The notes under the pieces: generated by a model
Told to the model about the DNA's origin: nothing
Database searches by the model: none
What the model saw: only the letters and a program-made list of their open reading frames with translations
Program-made: the position numbers and the translations under genes
Shown here: in pieces, positions 11,946-23,648 of the stretch
How positions within the stretch are numbered: the first letter of the stretch is position 1
How the letters are laid out: every line of letters starts with the position of its first letter
NCBI GenBank assembly: GCA_914767715.1
Contig: OU612069.1
Coordinates: 2,850,001-2,914,000, forward strand
DNA length: 64,000 nucleotides
Reading direction: 5' to 3'
Source of the DNA: Membranipora membranacea
Lineage: Eukaryota; Bryozoa; Gymnolaemata; Cheilostomatida; Membraniporidae

Positions 11946-12478
11946 GTCAACAAACAATTGATGAAAGCCTTCCACGCTAAAAAATCCCAAGGAGCGTGGA
12001 TTAACCCTTTGTATATCATCTATTTTTGTTTGAATTCATAAAAAAGATAGGGGGTTATAAATATTGATATATCTAAAAATCTAGAGGGTGTAGAAGGAAA
12101 GTTTAAACATTAACTTCTTCTAAACAAGATTCCTGATCTATCTATATAATTTTTAACCATCCAGCAACAACAGAAATGATTGATGAGGTATTGAAACACA
12201 CAAAAAAGTGCACAAATAGACTTATTTTGTATATATCTGAACACAAATACTCTCACATTGGTCTTACAGGCCATAATTTGTACAACTGTCCACTGGACAG
12301 GAAATTTTGTTTAGATGAGAAATAAAAGAATAACCAACTCTTTACGAGCAATGGTATTTGTTTAGCAAGGAGGGTTCAATATTAGCAAAGTTTATGCAAG
12401 CAGGGCCATTGTACTGTAATCCTCTATCAATTGGTAAGCTGCTTTGTACTAATTTCTACAATTACTAAACTGCCTTGT
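11946..12478. other. no gene seen
   Basis: AT-rich, no coding signal and no repeat recognised. Confidence 0.4.
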
Positions 12479-12548
12479 ACTGCGTTTCATACCCAAGAAT
12501 TGTCTGACAATTCTGTATAATTCTAGAATTGTCAGAAACTGACCTATA

Positions 12549-13575
12549 TAGGAGAGGCATACACCTGAGGGTGCTGGGGGCTGGAACAATCAACAATGAA
12601 AGCTCCCCCAGTGGGACTCGAACCCACAACTCCTGCGGCACTAATCGCCTGGCAGTGAATAGCAAGCGCGCTAACCGATTGCGCCATCTCACCATCCCCA
12701 AAAAAGAATGGGTCGATGGTGCTAATTAGATAGCCCGCTATTCACTACTCCGAGTTGTGTTCTCTCATCCCACAGCACATTCCAATCCACCATTGCCACC
12801 CTATGAAACACAGCGCACGTGTTAGGGTTATTGGCCTTACATGGCCCATTGCTGGGACCCCTTGTAGTGGGTTTAGCTGTCTTTCCAGCTTGTCAGCATG
12901 TCTTTCCATGCTGTCACATGTCTTTCCATGAGTCAGTCAGTAGACAAGTACACAGGAGAGGTATACACCTGAGGGTGCTGGGGGCTGGAACAATCAACAA
13001 TGAAAGCTCCCCCAGTGTGACTCGAACCCACAACTCCTGCGGCACTAATCGCCTGGCAGTGAATAGCAAGCGCGCTAACCGATTGCGCCATCTCACCATC
13101 CCCAAAAAAGAATGGGTTGATGGCGCTAATTAGATAGCCCGCTATTCACTACTCCGAGTTGTGTTCTCTCATCCTACAGCACATTCCAATCCACCATTGC
13201 CACCCTATGAAACACAGCGCACGTGTTAGGGTTATTGGCCTTACATGGCCCATTGCTGGGACCCCTTGTAATGGGTTTAGCTGTCTTTCCAGTTTGTCAG
13301 CATGTCTTTCCATGCTGTCACATGTCTTTCCATGAGTCAGTCAGTAGACAAGTACACAGGAGAGGTATACACCTGAGGGTGCTGGGGGCTGGAACAATCA
13401 ACAATGAAAGCTCCCCCAGTGTGACTCGAACCCACAACTCCTGCGGCACTAATCGCCTGGCAGTGAATAGCAAGCGCGCTAACCGATTGCGCCATCTCAC
13501 CATCCCCAAAAAAGAATTGGTCGATGGCGCTAATTAGATAGCCCGCTATTCACTACTCCGAGTTGTGTTCTCTCA
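12549..13575 (-). repeat. 404-bp tandem array of tRNA-derived SINE, about 2.5 units
   Basis: Three minus-strand tRNA-like heads sit at 12551-12700, 12955-13104 and 13359-13508, spaced exactly 404 bp, separated by a shared spacer (TTATTGGCCTTACATGGCCC). Each head has GATGGCGCAATCGGTTAGCG (A-box region) and GTGGGTTCGAGTC (B box). The insertion replaces about ten bases of the host element (TCATTACCCA is present in the right arm but missing here). Open frames of about 104 codons across it are repeat artefacts. Confidence 0.9.
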
Positions 13576-13798
13576 ACCAGCAACCATTATTGTGTAATTA
13601 ACCCTGCCTGCTAAATAAATTACTTTCATTATCGCTATTGTATAGTCATAGTATAAGCCTTTACAGTTCTAGTCAATATCATACAATTGGATTGACATTG
13701 TATTCAATGAGTTTGTATTTAGATGACCAGGCAAGATATGCTGTAATGAATAGATATTGCTGTGCAAGGGAGCATCAAAATTTATATTGCGGGAGGCC

Positions 13799-13822
13799 CA
13801 GGTTCAAATCCCCGCCGGGGCA
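13799..13822 (+). promoter_or_regulatory. tRNA-like B box in foldback arm
   Basis: GGTTCAAATCCCCGCCGGGG fits the RNA polymerase III B-box consensus and the 3' half of a tRNA. The same sequence, inverted, lies at 17578-17598 in the other arm, and related copies lie near 3881 and 5955 in copy A. A full tRNA fold with a matching 5' acceptor is not seen, so only an internal promoter relic is claimed. Confidence 0.5.
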
Positions 13823-16800
13823 AATCTTTTCTTTTCGTTTCATTATGATAAAAAGTGAAAGCATTCCATTCGAAATGTTGGCTCACAATATTTGTAAGCA
13901 CAGAAAACTCTTAGTAATGAGTATGATGACCCGACAAAATACTTATTTTCAACTCTTCTGTGTTGTACCATACCCTACGTTATATTTTATGCAATCTGTT
14001 AATATTGGCAGCAACTGCATAAATAGAATACATCAGCTAAACTATGCTAGCAGAATTACCAGAAAACTTTGCTACTAATAAAAATGTACAAAATCGCTCA
14101 CCAGATGAGCAAGGAGTTACTTTGTATCAACTGTCCTACATGCCTAAGTATAGAGAAGTGATATGTGAATGAGGCCATATTTTCCACAAAACCACTGACC
14201 ACTGAAAATATGCTGACTGATGCTAAAAAAAATTCAAACTTGGTGTCACAGTAAGTATTGGCATAGTCTAAACTACGCTCATTGTGATTATTGAGAATGA
14301 ATGACTTTCGGCTATTTCTATTTGTTAGCCAAAGATGCTCTGAGCATGGAGTTGGCTCTGAATGTTATGGTATGTGGGCTGAGGGAGGCAAAGGTAAATC
14401 AACTATCGTAAGCCTGGTATATATTCATTACCTGTCTACAAAGGAGCTCTTGATGTTATACTATATCATTCTCAGCCATCTCAGTTATATGGTGTACAGG
14501 AAACAACTTTGGCATATTTCTCTCTCACTCTTGGATGGTAGTTCCCTAGTAGGTGTTGGCACTAGTACAGATAGTATTAAAATGATAGACTAGTGGCAAC
14601 ACCGTTTAATGTAATAAATTTTAATCTGTCAGCTTGAGTGCCACAAGCAGGGAGGTTGGCCAATAACAGGCATAATTACATAACTACCTTGATATCCTTT
14701 TTGTCAAAATTTTTAATTGTACAATTAAGTATAATTAACACTGTTTGTTAATCCTTCACACACATTCCATTGCACTTGTAGCAAGTCATCATGACACACT
14801 TGTGGAATCAGAGAGACAGGAGTCATTGTAAGCTGACCTAACTTCCTCTCTTTTGCTGCTGATAATGAATGCTGTGAGTTTTTAATTTCGCGAATATTCA
14901 TTTTTATAATGATGGTTGTTTGGGTGTAAGTGCAATCATGATCATTCTTTGACGGAAGAGTGAGGGGGCGGGAAGTTGTAACATTTTATGCAAAATACTA
15001 GATAATTGTCCAAATTCCATTTGTATATTTTTATCAAATTATTTCACCAAACTCTGCTTCAAAGCTCATCATTGTACAGAGTTATTATGCCAAGAATGAG
15101 ATTGCCTCGCAAAAAAACCTTAAATTCTCTGGCGCCCTTATTCTCCAGTATTTACAAAAAAGTTTCATTGATATTCCGCGCTTCTTGGTCAACTTCAAGA
15201 GTTGAGCCAGCATTATAATTATGATAATCTGTGTGTTTATGCCCAGGGTTGTCCATTTTTAAATCTACTGGTGCCTTATAAGTTCTTTGAAGGTCGCCTA
15301 TGAATGCCAGTGTAAACAAAATGAACATTCTGACTGGCTTATCTTGATTATGACTTCATGGGTAAATAACTTGGATACCAACAATACATCCAATTATGCT
15401 TGGCTAAGATGTTGATGTCAATTGAAAGGTAAACAATTGGCAAATGACACTGTCGGAATCTTGTTCAAATTCAATAAGCTAATCTCATTGAAAATGATCA
15501 GGCAGATTAAACTGTGCATTGTAGCCATTAATTGAATTTTATGGTATATGAGTAGAGAGAAGCATGAGTAAATCAAACAGGCCTATCATTCAATGACACA
15601 ATAGAACTCGTTTGTACAGAATGTCTGGTGGTCACTGTAAATTCTAAATTTATCAATGCAGCTGATAATAATAATCTGAGAGCTTTGAAAGATTATCTGC
15701 CAAGAGGCTGTCCAGGCAATAATTTATCGCTTTAAAATTTAACAGCTGTAATGGCCCTGCAAGCCCCTAATCTGAATTTGTTGAAATGATTGGAATTTCA
15801 GGTTGATAGAACCTTTAACATACCAAACTCTTTGATGCATGCAATTAATGGCTACAGTGTACAGTTTGATCTGTCTGTCTGATCATTTTCAATGAGATTA
15901 GCTTATTATTGAATTTGAACAAGATTCTCTCAGTGTCTATTTGCTATTTACCTTTCACTTGACATCAACATCTTAGCCAAGCATAATTGGATGTATTGTT
16001 GGTATCCAAGTTATTTACCCATGCAGTCATAATCAAGATAAGCCAGTAAGAATGTTCATTTTGTTTACACTGGCATTCATAGGCGACCTTCAAAGAACTT
16101 ATAAGGTACCAGTAGATTTAAAAATGGACAACCCTGGGCATAAACACACAGATTATCATAATTATAATGCTGGCTCAACTCTTGAAGTTGACCAAGAAGC
16201 GCGGAATATCAATGAAACTTTTTTGTAAATACTGGAGAATAAGGGCGCCAGAGAATTTAAGGTTTTTTTGCGAGGCAATCTCATTCTTGGCGTAATAACT
16301 CTGTACAATGATGAGCTTTGAAGCAGAGTTTGGTGAAATAATTTGATAAAAATATACAAATGGAATTTGGACAATTATCTAGTATTTTGCATAAAATGAT
16401 ACAACTTCCCGCCCCTCACTCTTCTGACAAAGAATGCTCATGATTGCAATTACACTCGAACAGCCATCATTATAAAAATGAATATTCACGAAATTAAAAA
16501 CTCACGGCATTCATTATCAGCAGCAAAAGACAGGAAGTCAGGTCAGCTTACAATGACTCCTGTCTCTCTGATTCCACGATTGTGTCATGATGACTTGTTA
16601 GAAGTGCAATGGAATGTGTATGAAGGATTAACAAACAGTGTTAATTATACTTAATTGTACAATTAAAAATTTTGACAACAAAGATATCAAGGTAGTTATG
16701 TAATTATGCCTGTTATTGGCTAACCTCCCTGCTTGTGGCACTCAAGCTGACTGCAGATTAAAATTTATTACTTTAAACGGTGTTGCCACTAGTCTAACAT

Positions 16801-17994
16801 TTTAATACTATCTGTACTAGTGCCAACACCTACTAGGGAACTACCATCCAAGAGTGAGACAGAAATATGCCAAATTGCTTCCTGTACACCATATAACTGA
16901 GATGGCTGGGAATGATATAGTATAACATCAAGAGCTCCTTTGTAGACAGGTAATGAATATATACCAGGCTTACGATAGTTGATTTACCTTTGCCTCCCTC
17001 AGCCCACATACCATATAACATTCAGAGCTAACTCCATGCCCAGAGCATCTTTGGCTAACAAATAGAAATAGCCGAAAGTCATTCATTCTCAATAATCACA
17101 ATGAGCGTAGTTTAGAATATGCCAATAATCACTACTCATACTACTTGCTGTGACACCAAGTTTGAGTTTTTTTAGCATCAGTCAGCATGTTTTCTTTAGT
17201 CAGTGGTTCTGTGGATAATATGGCCTCATTCACATATCACTTCTCTCCACTTAGGCATGTAGGACAGTTGATACAAAGTAATTCCTCGCTCATCTTGGGA
17301 GCGATGTTGTACATTTATATTAGTAGCAAAGTTTTCTGATAATTCTGCTAGCATAGTTTAGCTGATGTATTCTATTTATGCAGTTGCTGCCAATATTAAC
17401 AGATTGCATAAAATATAACGTAGGGTATGGTACAACACAGAAGAGTTGAACATAAGTATTTTGTCGGGTCATCATACTCATTACTCAGAGTGTTCTGCGC
17501 TTACAAAAATTGTGAGCCAACAATTCGAATGGAATGCTTTCATTTTCCATCATGATGAAACGAAAGGAAAAGATTTGCCCCGGCGGGGATTTGAACCTGG
17601 GCTTCCCGCAATATAGATTTTGATGCTACCTTGCACAGCAATATCTATTCATTACAGCATATCTTGCCTTGTCATCTAAATACAAACTCATTGAATACAA
17701 TGTCAATCCAAATGTATGATATTGACTAGAACTGTAAAGGCTTATACTATGACTATACAATAGCAATAATGAAAGTAATTTATTTACCAGGCAGGGTTAA
17801 TTACACAATAATGGTTGCTGGTTGGGTAATGATATATAGGTCAGTTTCTGACAATTCTAGAATTGTACAGAATTGTCAGACAATTCTTGGGTATGAAACG
17901 CAGTGCAATACAGTATTAAAAAGTTTTACAAAGCAATATATCACGTTAAATCTAGCATTATTTACACAGAGTTGGAATGTTTAGAATCACTTAC

Positions 17995-18062
17995 CTTGCA
18001 ACTGGTGCAACTGGTGAACCGACTCACAGCAGTCCGTTTGTTTGATTCAGTTTCTGCAGCTC
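17995..18062 (-). other. Exon-like segment 1, duplicated
   Basis: On the minus strand a 68-base stretch is bounded by an acceptor (TATAG before GAGCTGCAG) and a strong donor (CAAG followed by GTAAGTG). One frame is fully open. A related segment lies at 19508-19562. The lengths, 68 and 55, are not interchangeable in phase. It could be an exon of an unseen minus-strand gene or a repeat fragment that mimics one. Confidence 0.3.
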
Positions 18063-18260
18063 CTATAATATTGAAAAAAGAGGCATTATAGGTCAACTCA
18101 AGCCAGTATGATAAAAGCCTTTTAGTAAGACATTACGCATAAGCTAGTCTGAGCCCACCCCCTGCCTGTCTACCGGCCTCCGTCCGCCGACACCTCTCTG
18201 CCGGTTTCAAATACCCTTCAATCTATCACTTAATCAACGTAGTATTTGTTTTGACACGTT

Positions 18261-18446
18261 AGGGCCCTGTTCACTGTTTACACAAGACTGGGAGTGTGTT
18301 GTCTCTTAGCAACAAAAAGCAACACAATCTTGGTTTCAGAGCAGACATAGATTAGGGCCCTGTTCACTGTTTACACAAGACTAGGAATGTGTTGTCTCTT
18401 AGCAACAAAAAACAACACCATCTTGGTTTCAGAGCAGACATAGATT
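18261..18446. repeat. 93-bp tandem duplication
   Basis: AGGGCCCTGTTCACTG begins two adjacent 93-bp units at 18261 and 18354, differing at a few bases. A more diverged third copy of the second half (TTAGCAACATAAAATAACAC) lies at about 19768-19850, within a looser duplication linking 17990-18450 with 19490-19850. Confidence 0.85.
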
Positions 18447-19489
18447 TTCCGTTTGGAGGAAACTCCTCTCTGTGAAACAATCTGTAAAACAGAGGATGTG
18501 AAATCACAAGTTCCTGTTCCAGGGAACTCATCTCGTTACACGTTCAACATGGAATGAAAACCTTTACATTTCCCAATAAATTATAATTAATCATAAGAAA
18601 TTGTCTTTTCTTATCTCCAAATCGCCTTAAAGTCAAAAGGGACTAACAATGTGAATTTATATGTCTCAACAATTCCATGTACCGGTAGAAGACAATTACA
18701 AAACTTTGCAACATCTCTAATATCACTATCCCCAGCTCATAATCATCATCATTGGGGTTTGGGAAAGCTGCGGCCACTGCGGCTTTGACCTATTAACAAA
18801 GTTGTGTCAGCTTAGATTGCAGCATATAATAAAAGTAATATTGATGTCCATCACTGCCGAAAATTCCTGCACCTCATAGGAAGTGGCAATAAATAGATTT
18901 GCAGCAATACCAATTAATTAGACCAATCCCGCTAGCACTTTCAATCTTAATCAGCAGGAGGCATTATCAGAATGCATCAAAACTTTGGGCTTTGACTTTC
19001 TCTTCCTGGGATTGGCAGTGCATTGTAATTGTTTCGTACCAAGGAGGCATTAGTTACCAGTGATCGTCAAAGTCAGGTTATGAATTTAAGTATCCAGCAT
19101 ACATTGTGACATAGGCACCGTCTTACTATTGGACAATAATGACGTCATCAGTAAGTGCGTTTAATTTTATACCCTGATTTTGAAGATTAGTTTGTGCAAC
19201 TTATTTGCCCATTGGATGACAATTCTGATATTAGCCTCAGTTAGTTATCTTGGAGCTATAAAGAATTCGATGAGTGGCATCAGCAGTTAAAGGTAACATA
19301 ATTTTCAGCAATAATTTGAAGAGTGTTGAGTAATGTTCGCTTTCCATAAATTTTGCCATTTCAAGCTTGTGCAAATTGTTGAACTTTTTATTCCTGTGAA
19401 TACTTGATTGCTCCCGACATACCGTAACAATGACATTTTATATTTTATAAAACAACGATCCGGAAACAAATATTAGCTGCCTTGGGAGT
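18447..19489. other. no gene seen
   Basis: No open frame or recurring repeat was recognised here. Confidence 0.4.
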
Positions 19490-19507
19490 TGTAATACTCG
19501 GACTCAC

Positions 19508-19562
19508 CTCAAAACTGTTGTACCGGCTCTCAGCAGACTGATAGATGTAGTTTCCACTGCTC
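19508..19562 (-). other. Exon-like segment 2, duplicated
   Basis: Minus-strand 55-base stretch with acceptor TTTTGCAG before GAGCAGTGG and donor TTTTGAG followed by GTGAGTCC. It resembles 17995-18062 (shared CAGCAG, TTTC and GCTCCT blocks on the plus strand). Identity unknown. Confidence 0.3.
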
Positions 19563-19900
19563 CTGCAAAAGTGTTGCGTTATAAAAGGCTTTGGCATACC
19601 TTAATATATATTCAATCTAAATTTATTTGAGCCTTAAAATCTTAAGCATTGCAGCCAGTAATAAATAATCAATATCTCTTGTTTTGTTAAAAAATCAGAC
19701 ACATAATACTTACTATTCTTGTCAACTTTAAAAAACTGAACAGGTTTGATCTAATACAAAACAAAGCTTGTGTTGTTTCTTAGCAACATAAAATAACACA
19801 ATCATGGTTTTAAAGCACAGACATAGAATGCACTGACGAAAGGGGGATTCCCCTTCTAGTGACTTAATCAATAAATCAATATCACCATCCCAAGCTCATA

Positions 19901-20094
19901 GCAGGGCCATATTTTAGGAAAAATGCTAGAGGAGGCAAAAGTGCAGGAGGGGTGCTGCAAGCTCCTCCCCAAGCATTAATTAGCAAATCGACATTCCAGA
20001 AGTGCTGATTCTGACATGGATTATTCAATTATAGTGTATTTATCTTTCTAGGGGAGGCAGTGCCTTTCTGCCTCCTCCAGAACTACGTGCCTGC
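19901..20094. mobile_element. Small MITE with imperfect inverted ends
   Basis: The left end GCAGGGCCATATTTTAGG and the right end, reverse complement GCAGGCACGTAGTTCTGG, are imperfect inverted repeats, each followed inward by GAGGAGGCA. A related single end occurs at 34396-34440. No clear target duplication remains, so the superfamily is not assigned. Confidence 0.55.
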
Positions 20095-20333
20095 ATAATA
20101 AGCCGCTGTTGGGGCATTGTGATAATAAATAATTATGTAGGCCTACCTCAGTTCTCACTCCAGATTACTACTCATCATACATGCAGCTGTATATACCTCT
20201 TTTCAAAATACTGAAATGTTTGAGGTTGCCATCGGATGAGTAGAGTGACTGCCGCTGCAGCACTGGCCTCGTAAAAATTTGTAACATCTACAATTACCGC
20301 CTATAAGGACCGAACAGTGGCACCGGGCAGGCG

Positions 20334-20403
20334 GGTGTTGTAGTGGTTAGGATTTGAGCTAGACAATCTGAGGGTTGCTGGTTCGAATCTGAGTCACTAC
20401 ACA
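20334..20403 (+). repeat. tRNA-like sequence
   Basis: Runs from GTGTTGTAGTGGTTAGG to GGTTCGAATC and CACTACAC. The ends could pair as a 7-base acceptor with one mismatch, and the B box is perfect. The T stem and anticodon stem do not form properly, so this is a tRNA pseudogene or SINE head rather than a working tRNA. Confidence 0.5.
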
Positions 20404-20629
20404 TGCTGCTAATGGAGGTGAGCTCGAAGTTTGAAGTTTGTTTATTGCCTAAATTCTAATATCCATCCTGTGATAGGTTGATAGCATCGAATGTACAGCA
20501 CGTACATGGAAAAATAAAAATAAAAGGAGTCTGAGCTGCATTAGTTAAAAAATCGCATATAAAATTCAAAAAAGGTATTTTGTCTTTTGGTTGTTCTACA
20601 CTCCTTACATTAGCAAAAATTAAAAAAAA

Positions 20630-20711
20630 TGTCTTGGCTGGGATTCGAACCCAGGGCATAACCCTCCATCAGACTGCAAGGCCGACACTTAGACCACTAC
20701 ACCACACTGCC
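20630..20711 (-). repeat. tRNA-derived SINE (family shared with 44205-44284)
   Basis: Minus strand begins GGCAGTGTGGTGTAGTGG and ends CTGGGTTCGAATCCCAGCC, with a long variable region. The copy at 44205-44284 is nearly the same over its length, showing a dispersed family rather than a tRNA gene. Confidence 0.75.
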
Positions 20712-21364
20712 ATACATGCGTAGAAATGGTGTATCTCATCGATCCCTCAGTGCATTTTATAAGTTTCGGTGGTTTGACATAATTGGTGGGTTTACGGTGT
20801 TGCGCAACCAGGGAGGCTGCCAACTCTTCATTGTTTCAGTGCAACAATGTTCGCCCCATCACTCTCATGCTTATACGCTAAGCCAAACCAATGCAGGGAG
20901 GTTTGCTTTCCATCAACGCTTTCGTCAAGGCACCCGTCCCTCGTGCCAAAGTTCACTACTCAAATTCACCACATTGAGCATAGTACAATTCACACATAAG
21001 CCAGAGAGATGACTTGTTTGCGCTACAGCCAGTGGGCTAACTGTGATCTCTTATCTCGCTCTGCCTGCCTTTTTTATGCGAGGGCCAAGCTTTTAATCCT
21101 ATGCTTGTAATACCTTATATCTAACACAGACTCACTTTGATTTTTCACCCTGCAGAGATTAAACTACTTTAATTTGAGTATTAAAGGCATAATCCCGCTT
21201 AGCCTTCTACCCGAGCAGTTTGCTATTCATCACTTAATCCCCTCAAGCTAATCCTTACAAGGATTATAACAAAAGGAAACAAATGCTGACCAACACCACA
21301 AAACAAAGTGAGTGTGTTAAGCCTCAGCTTACAAGTAATAGGATTACTTAGCTTTTGTCTTCAC
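20712..21364 (-). other. Probable 3' untranslated tail of the adjacent LINE
   Basis: Non-coding sequence directly 3' of the minus-strand retrotransposon reading frame. The element's true end is not identified. Plus-strand frames here have no recognised meaning. Confidence 0.35.
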
Positions 21365-22436
21365 ACAGTACTGTTGCCAAATCCATGCAGATGCGCTTTC
21401 TGCTTCATGTACTATGCTTTTTGTGGCTTGTTTGAGTTCTCTGCCTGACAGCCCAACTCTAGTCAGAAATTTGGTAGCTGATCTAGCGATGAATCAACGG
21501 CCGCCAACTTCTACTGCGAATAATTCGCAATTCCAACCTTTGTCTTGGCATTGTGTCACCAGATCTTCGTATCTTGTCAGTTTTCTCTCATGCGCGTTTG
21601 AGAGATTTTCTTCCCAAGGCACCGTCAATTCCATCAGTATTAGTGCTTTTTCTTTGTCAGACCAGACAATTATGTCTGGTCTTTGGTTCGGATCGCAATA
21701 TGCTGTGGCATGCTGAGCTGCTCTGTGAAGTCGCATATCACCTGCCATTCTCCGCTGTTCATCAATCCCTTTTTGCGCAAAATCTCTTCAACCGCTTCAC
21801 CACCAGCATTATCATATTCACACTTCTCCGTGACATATTTTCACAACACTTTCAGGACTTGATTATGCCTATACGTGTATCTTCCCAGGCTCTGTTGGCA
21901 ATTCGACAGTATATGTCGAAGTGTGCCCTTGGCCGAGCACTCGGCGCATTTCGAGTTCTCGGTCAAATTCCAGCGTTCCAGGTTTGCCGGGGTCGGTAGT
22001 TGATCATAAGCTGCACCAACCAGAAAGCTGATCCTTTGTGGCTCCATCGACCACAATGCTGTCCATTTGAGCTGACGCTGCTCAACAGACTCCCAACAAG
22101 TCCACCTGCCTTGTTGGGCTTGGCCTACAGCTTGTGTCTGGCGGCGCTCCTCTTCCATCTTGCGCACCTCATCAACTACCATCTCCCGGTTAACCCTTGG
22201 GCTTTCCTTTGAGAACCACCGGTTTGCTTCCAAGCCGATGCCATGATGTGCAGTTGTCACAGCACCCACAATCTCACTTATCTCCAGTCGGGATATGGCA
22301 TCTCTGACAGTCTCTGTGACAGACCATTTTTTACCAGTGTCAAGTGTTGGAGCACATTCCCTTATCACCTGGTCTGGTGACTCGTTCAACATCATATCCA
22401 GTCTCGCCTTTGATGTTTTGTACTCTTGGTTTGACG
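21365..22436 (-). mobile_element. 3' half of a non-LTR retrotransposon with restriction-like endonuclease
   Basis: Reading on the minus strand, about 22395-21841 encodes a region ending in a CCHC cluster (KCAECSAKGTLRHILSNC) followed by GRYTYRHNQVL. After a frame break, 21748-21494 encodes RPDIIVWSD, LMELTVPWEE, AHERKLTRYEDLV and FAVEVGGR, and beyond it ESASAWIWQQ. The order CCHC, then RPD, then E and K matches the PD-(D/E)XK endonuclease end of R2, NeSL and HERO-type LINEs, which cut target DNA for target-primed reverse transcription. The reverse transcriptase core is absent, so the copy is 5' truncated and frameshifted: a dead remnant. Confidence 0.8.
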
Positions 22437-22497
22437 TGTAGTTGTCACAGCACCCATAATCTCGCTTATCTCCAGTCGAGATTTGGCATCTCTTATA
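22437..22497. repeat. ~60-bp repeat of LINE sequence at its truncation point
   Basis: GTAGTTGTCACAGCACCCAT onward repeats, with about six differences, sequence at 22252-22312 inside the LINE. The LINE frame runs to this point and then degenerates, so the copy marks a rearranged 5' junction. Confidence 0.75.
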
Positions 22498-22566
22498 ACG
22501 ATATTATTTACCAATATTATACAAATAATAATTACCAATATTATACCAACATTATTTTATCAATAT
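22498..22566. repeat. ACCAATATTAT satellite, first patch
   Basis: Repeated ACCAATATTAT-type units of 12-14 bp. Same satellite as at 24716-24762, 25299-25372 and 27064-27220. Confidence 0.8.
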
Positions 22567-23159
22567 TGCTGTATGTTCAAACGGTACTAATCAGATCGAG
22601 TTTGTGGTTCAGCTCGGGGCTGCCCCCGAGGCTGTGCTAAATACTGTTAGATTTTATTTGAGGCTAATTGCAGTTCAATTTCTTTAACAGATGCAGAAGA
22701 ACAAACAGAAACCGGATGTGTATTTCGTAATAAGATTTTTTATTAGTGTTCACGAATAAAATGATGCAACATATTTATGTGTATTATTTGGTATCTGTGC
22801 TGTCTTTCTTGATCTGTGCTGGCTCTTCAGTCTTTATTCTTCTTTAGCTGCAAAACAGAAGCTAACCTTGAATACAAATAGTATTCGACTTGTTTATATT
22901 CATAATATTATATAAGTAAGTGCGGTAATTCCAGTTTGTAAAGTCAAAGGAATGAGATTAAAGATCTCGCCTGCTTTGCTTCAATGATGGGGAGTTATAT
23001 CATCTTCACCTCCGGAGAGGCAACTCCTAGATATCTGATACTTCGGGATTAAACCCGGTCTAGTACTTCTGGAGAAGATATAATAGGAAGAGAAAAGTGC
23101 AGAAAACCTGCACATTGGATATGAGAAAGATCATGGGAATTGATAGAATGAAGACAGGA
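22567..23159. other. no clear gene
   Basis: No coding signal before the LINE fragment. CTTCGGGATTAAACCCGG at 23041-23058 is a lone copy of the minisatellite unit found at 23.65-23.91 kb. Confidence 0.4.
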
Positions 23160-23643
23160 AGCAAGCGGTAAAGTCAGTTTAATTGTGATTGTAAACAATG
23201 AGACAGAGATTGATAGCTATTGCGAGAGCAGTTGGATTCCACAAACAGACCAAAATCTTACAGTGGATATGAACAAACTGGATGTATTTCACATGAACTG
23301 CTGCCTTCTGATATATTGAAAATATATTGGTGGTCCAAAACTTCCAACTTGGAAGTATGTGAACGCAGCAAGCAGAAACCAGTCTCACAGCTCATAGAAG
23401 ATGGAAATACCTAGGCCACAGTCTAAGGAGGAAGGAATCTCTCCCTCGCACCAGTCTCGGGTGGGCCCCTGAGGGCACCCGAAGGAGAAGCAACCCAAAG
23501 GGACTTGGCGAAGAACGGCGCTCAAACAGATGAATGTACACAACATCAAGTCATGGGCGGAGGCTGGCGAGATGGCGAAAGATCGGGAAAGATGGAAGGG
23601 AAAGGAAAAGGCGCAATATTCCACTAGGAGTTCTGCCACATAA
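23160..23643 (+). mobile_element. LINE reverse transcriptase 3'-terminal fragment
   Basis: Plus-strand frames give IYWWSKTSN, ERSKQKPVSQL, then RRWKYLGHSLRRKE, PRTSLGWAPEGTRRR, TWRRTALKQMN and AGEMAKDRERWK. This series is characteristic of the C-terminal end of many animal endonuclease/reverse-transcriptase LINE proteins (WKYLGHxLR, RTTWRR, AxDRxxW). At least two frame breaks occur, one near 23500, and no polymerase core remains. It ends at a stop near 23641, just before a minisatellite. A degenerate 5'-truncated copy. Confidence 0.8.
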
Positions 23644-23648
23644 GTCAA

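Larger units (their letters stand above)
12479..17904. mobile_element. Multi-kilobase foldback palindrome (copy B)
   Basis: The ends match copy A (ACTGCGTTTCATACCC at 12479 and its complement ending at 17904). Unlike A, the whole body is inverted: left arm 12479-12548 plus 13576-15537, right arm about 15838-17904, around a spacer of about 300 bp. Paired landmarks include the B box at 13799 and 17590, and ACTCTGCTTCAAAGCTCAT at 15050 with its complement near 16310-16330. Arms are diverged by a few percent, so this is not an assembly mirror. The left arm is interrupted by a 1-kb SINE array. No transposase was recognised; a 70-codon frame occurs in both arms and is probably fortuitous. Confidence 0.85.

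Noticed and set aside
12529-13537. 66-104-codon frames on both strands
   Set aside because: They read through tRNA-like SINE heads repeated every 404 bp.
15006-16374. Matching 70-codon frames in both arms of the palindrome as a transposase remnant
   Set aside because: Same sequence mirrored by the inverted repeat; no transposase motif.
20630-20711. Functional tRNA gene with long variable arm
   Set aside because: Near-identical dispersed copy at 44205-44284 and poor anticodon stem.
20716-21012. 98-codon plus-strand frame
   Set aside because: Lies in the probable LINE tail; composition shows no protein-like pattern.
21553-22212. Plus-strand frames of 70-148 codons
   Set aside because: Shadows of the minus-strand endonuclease-type LINE.
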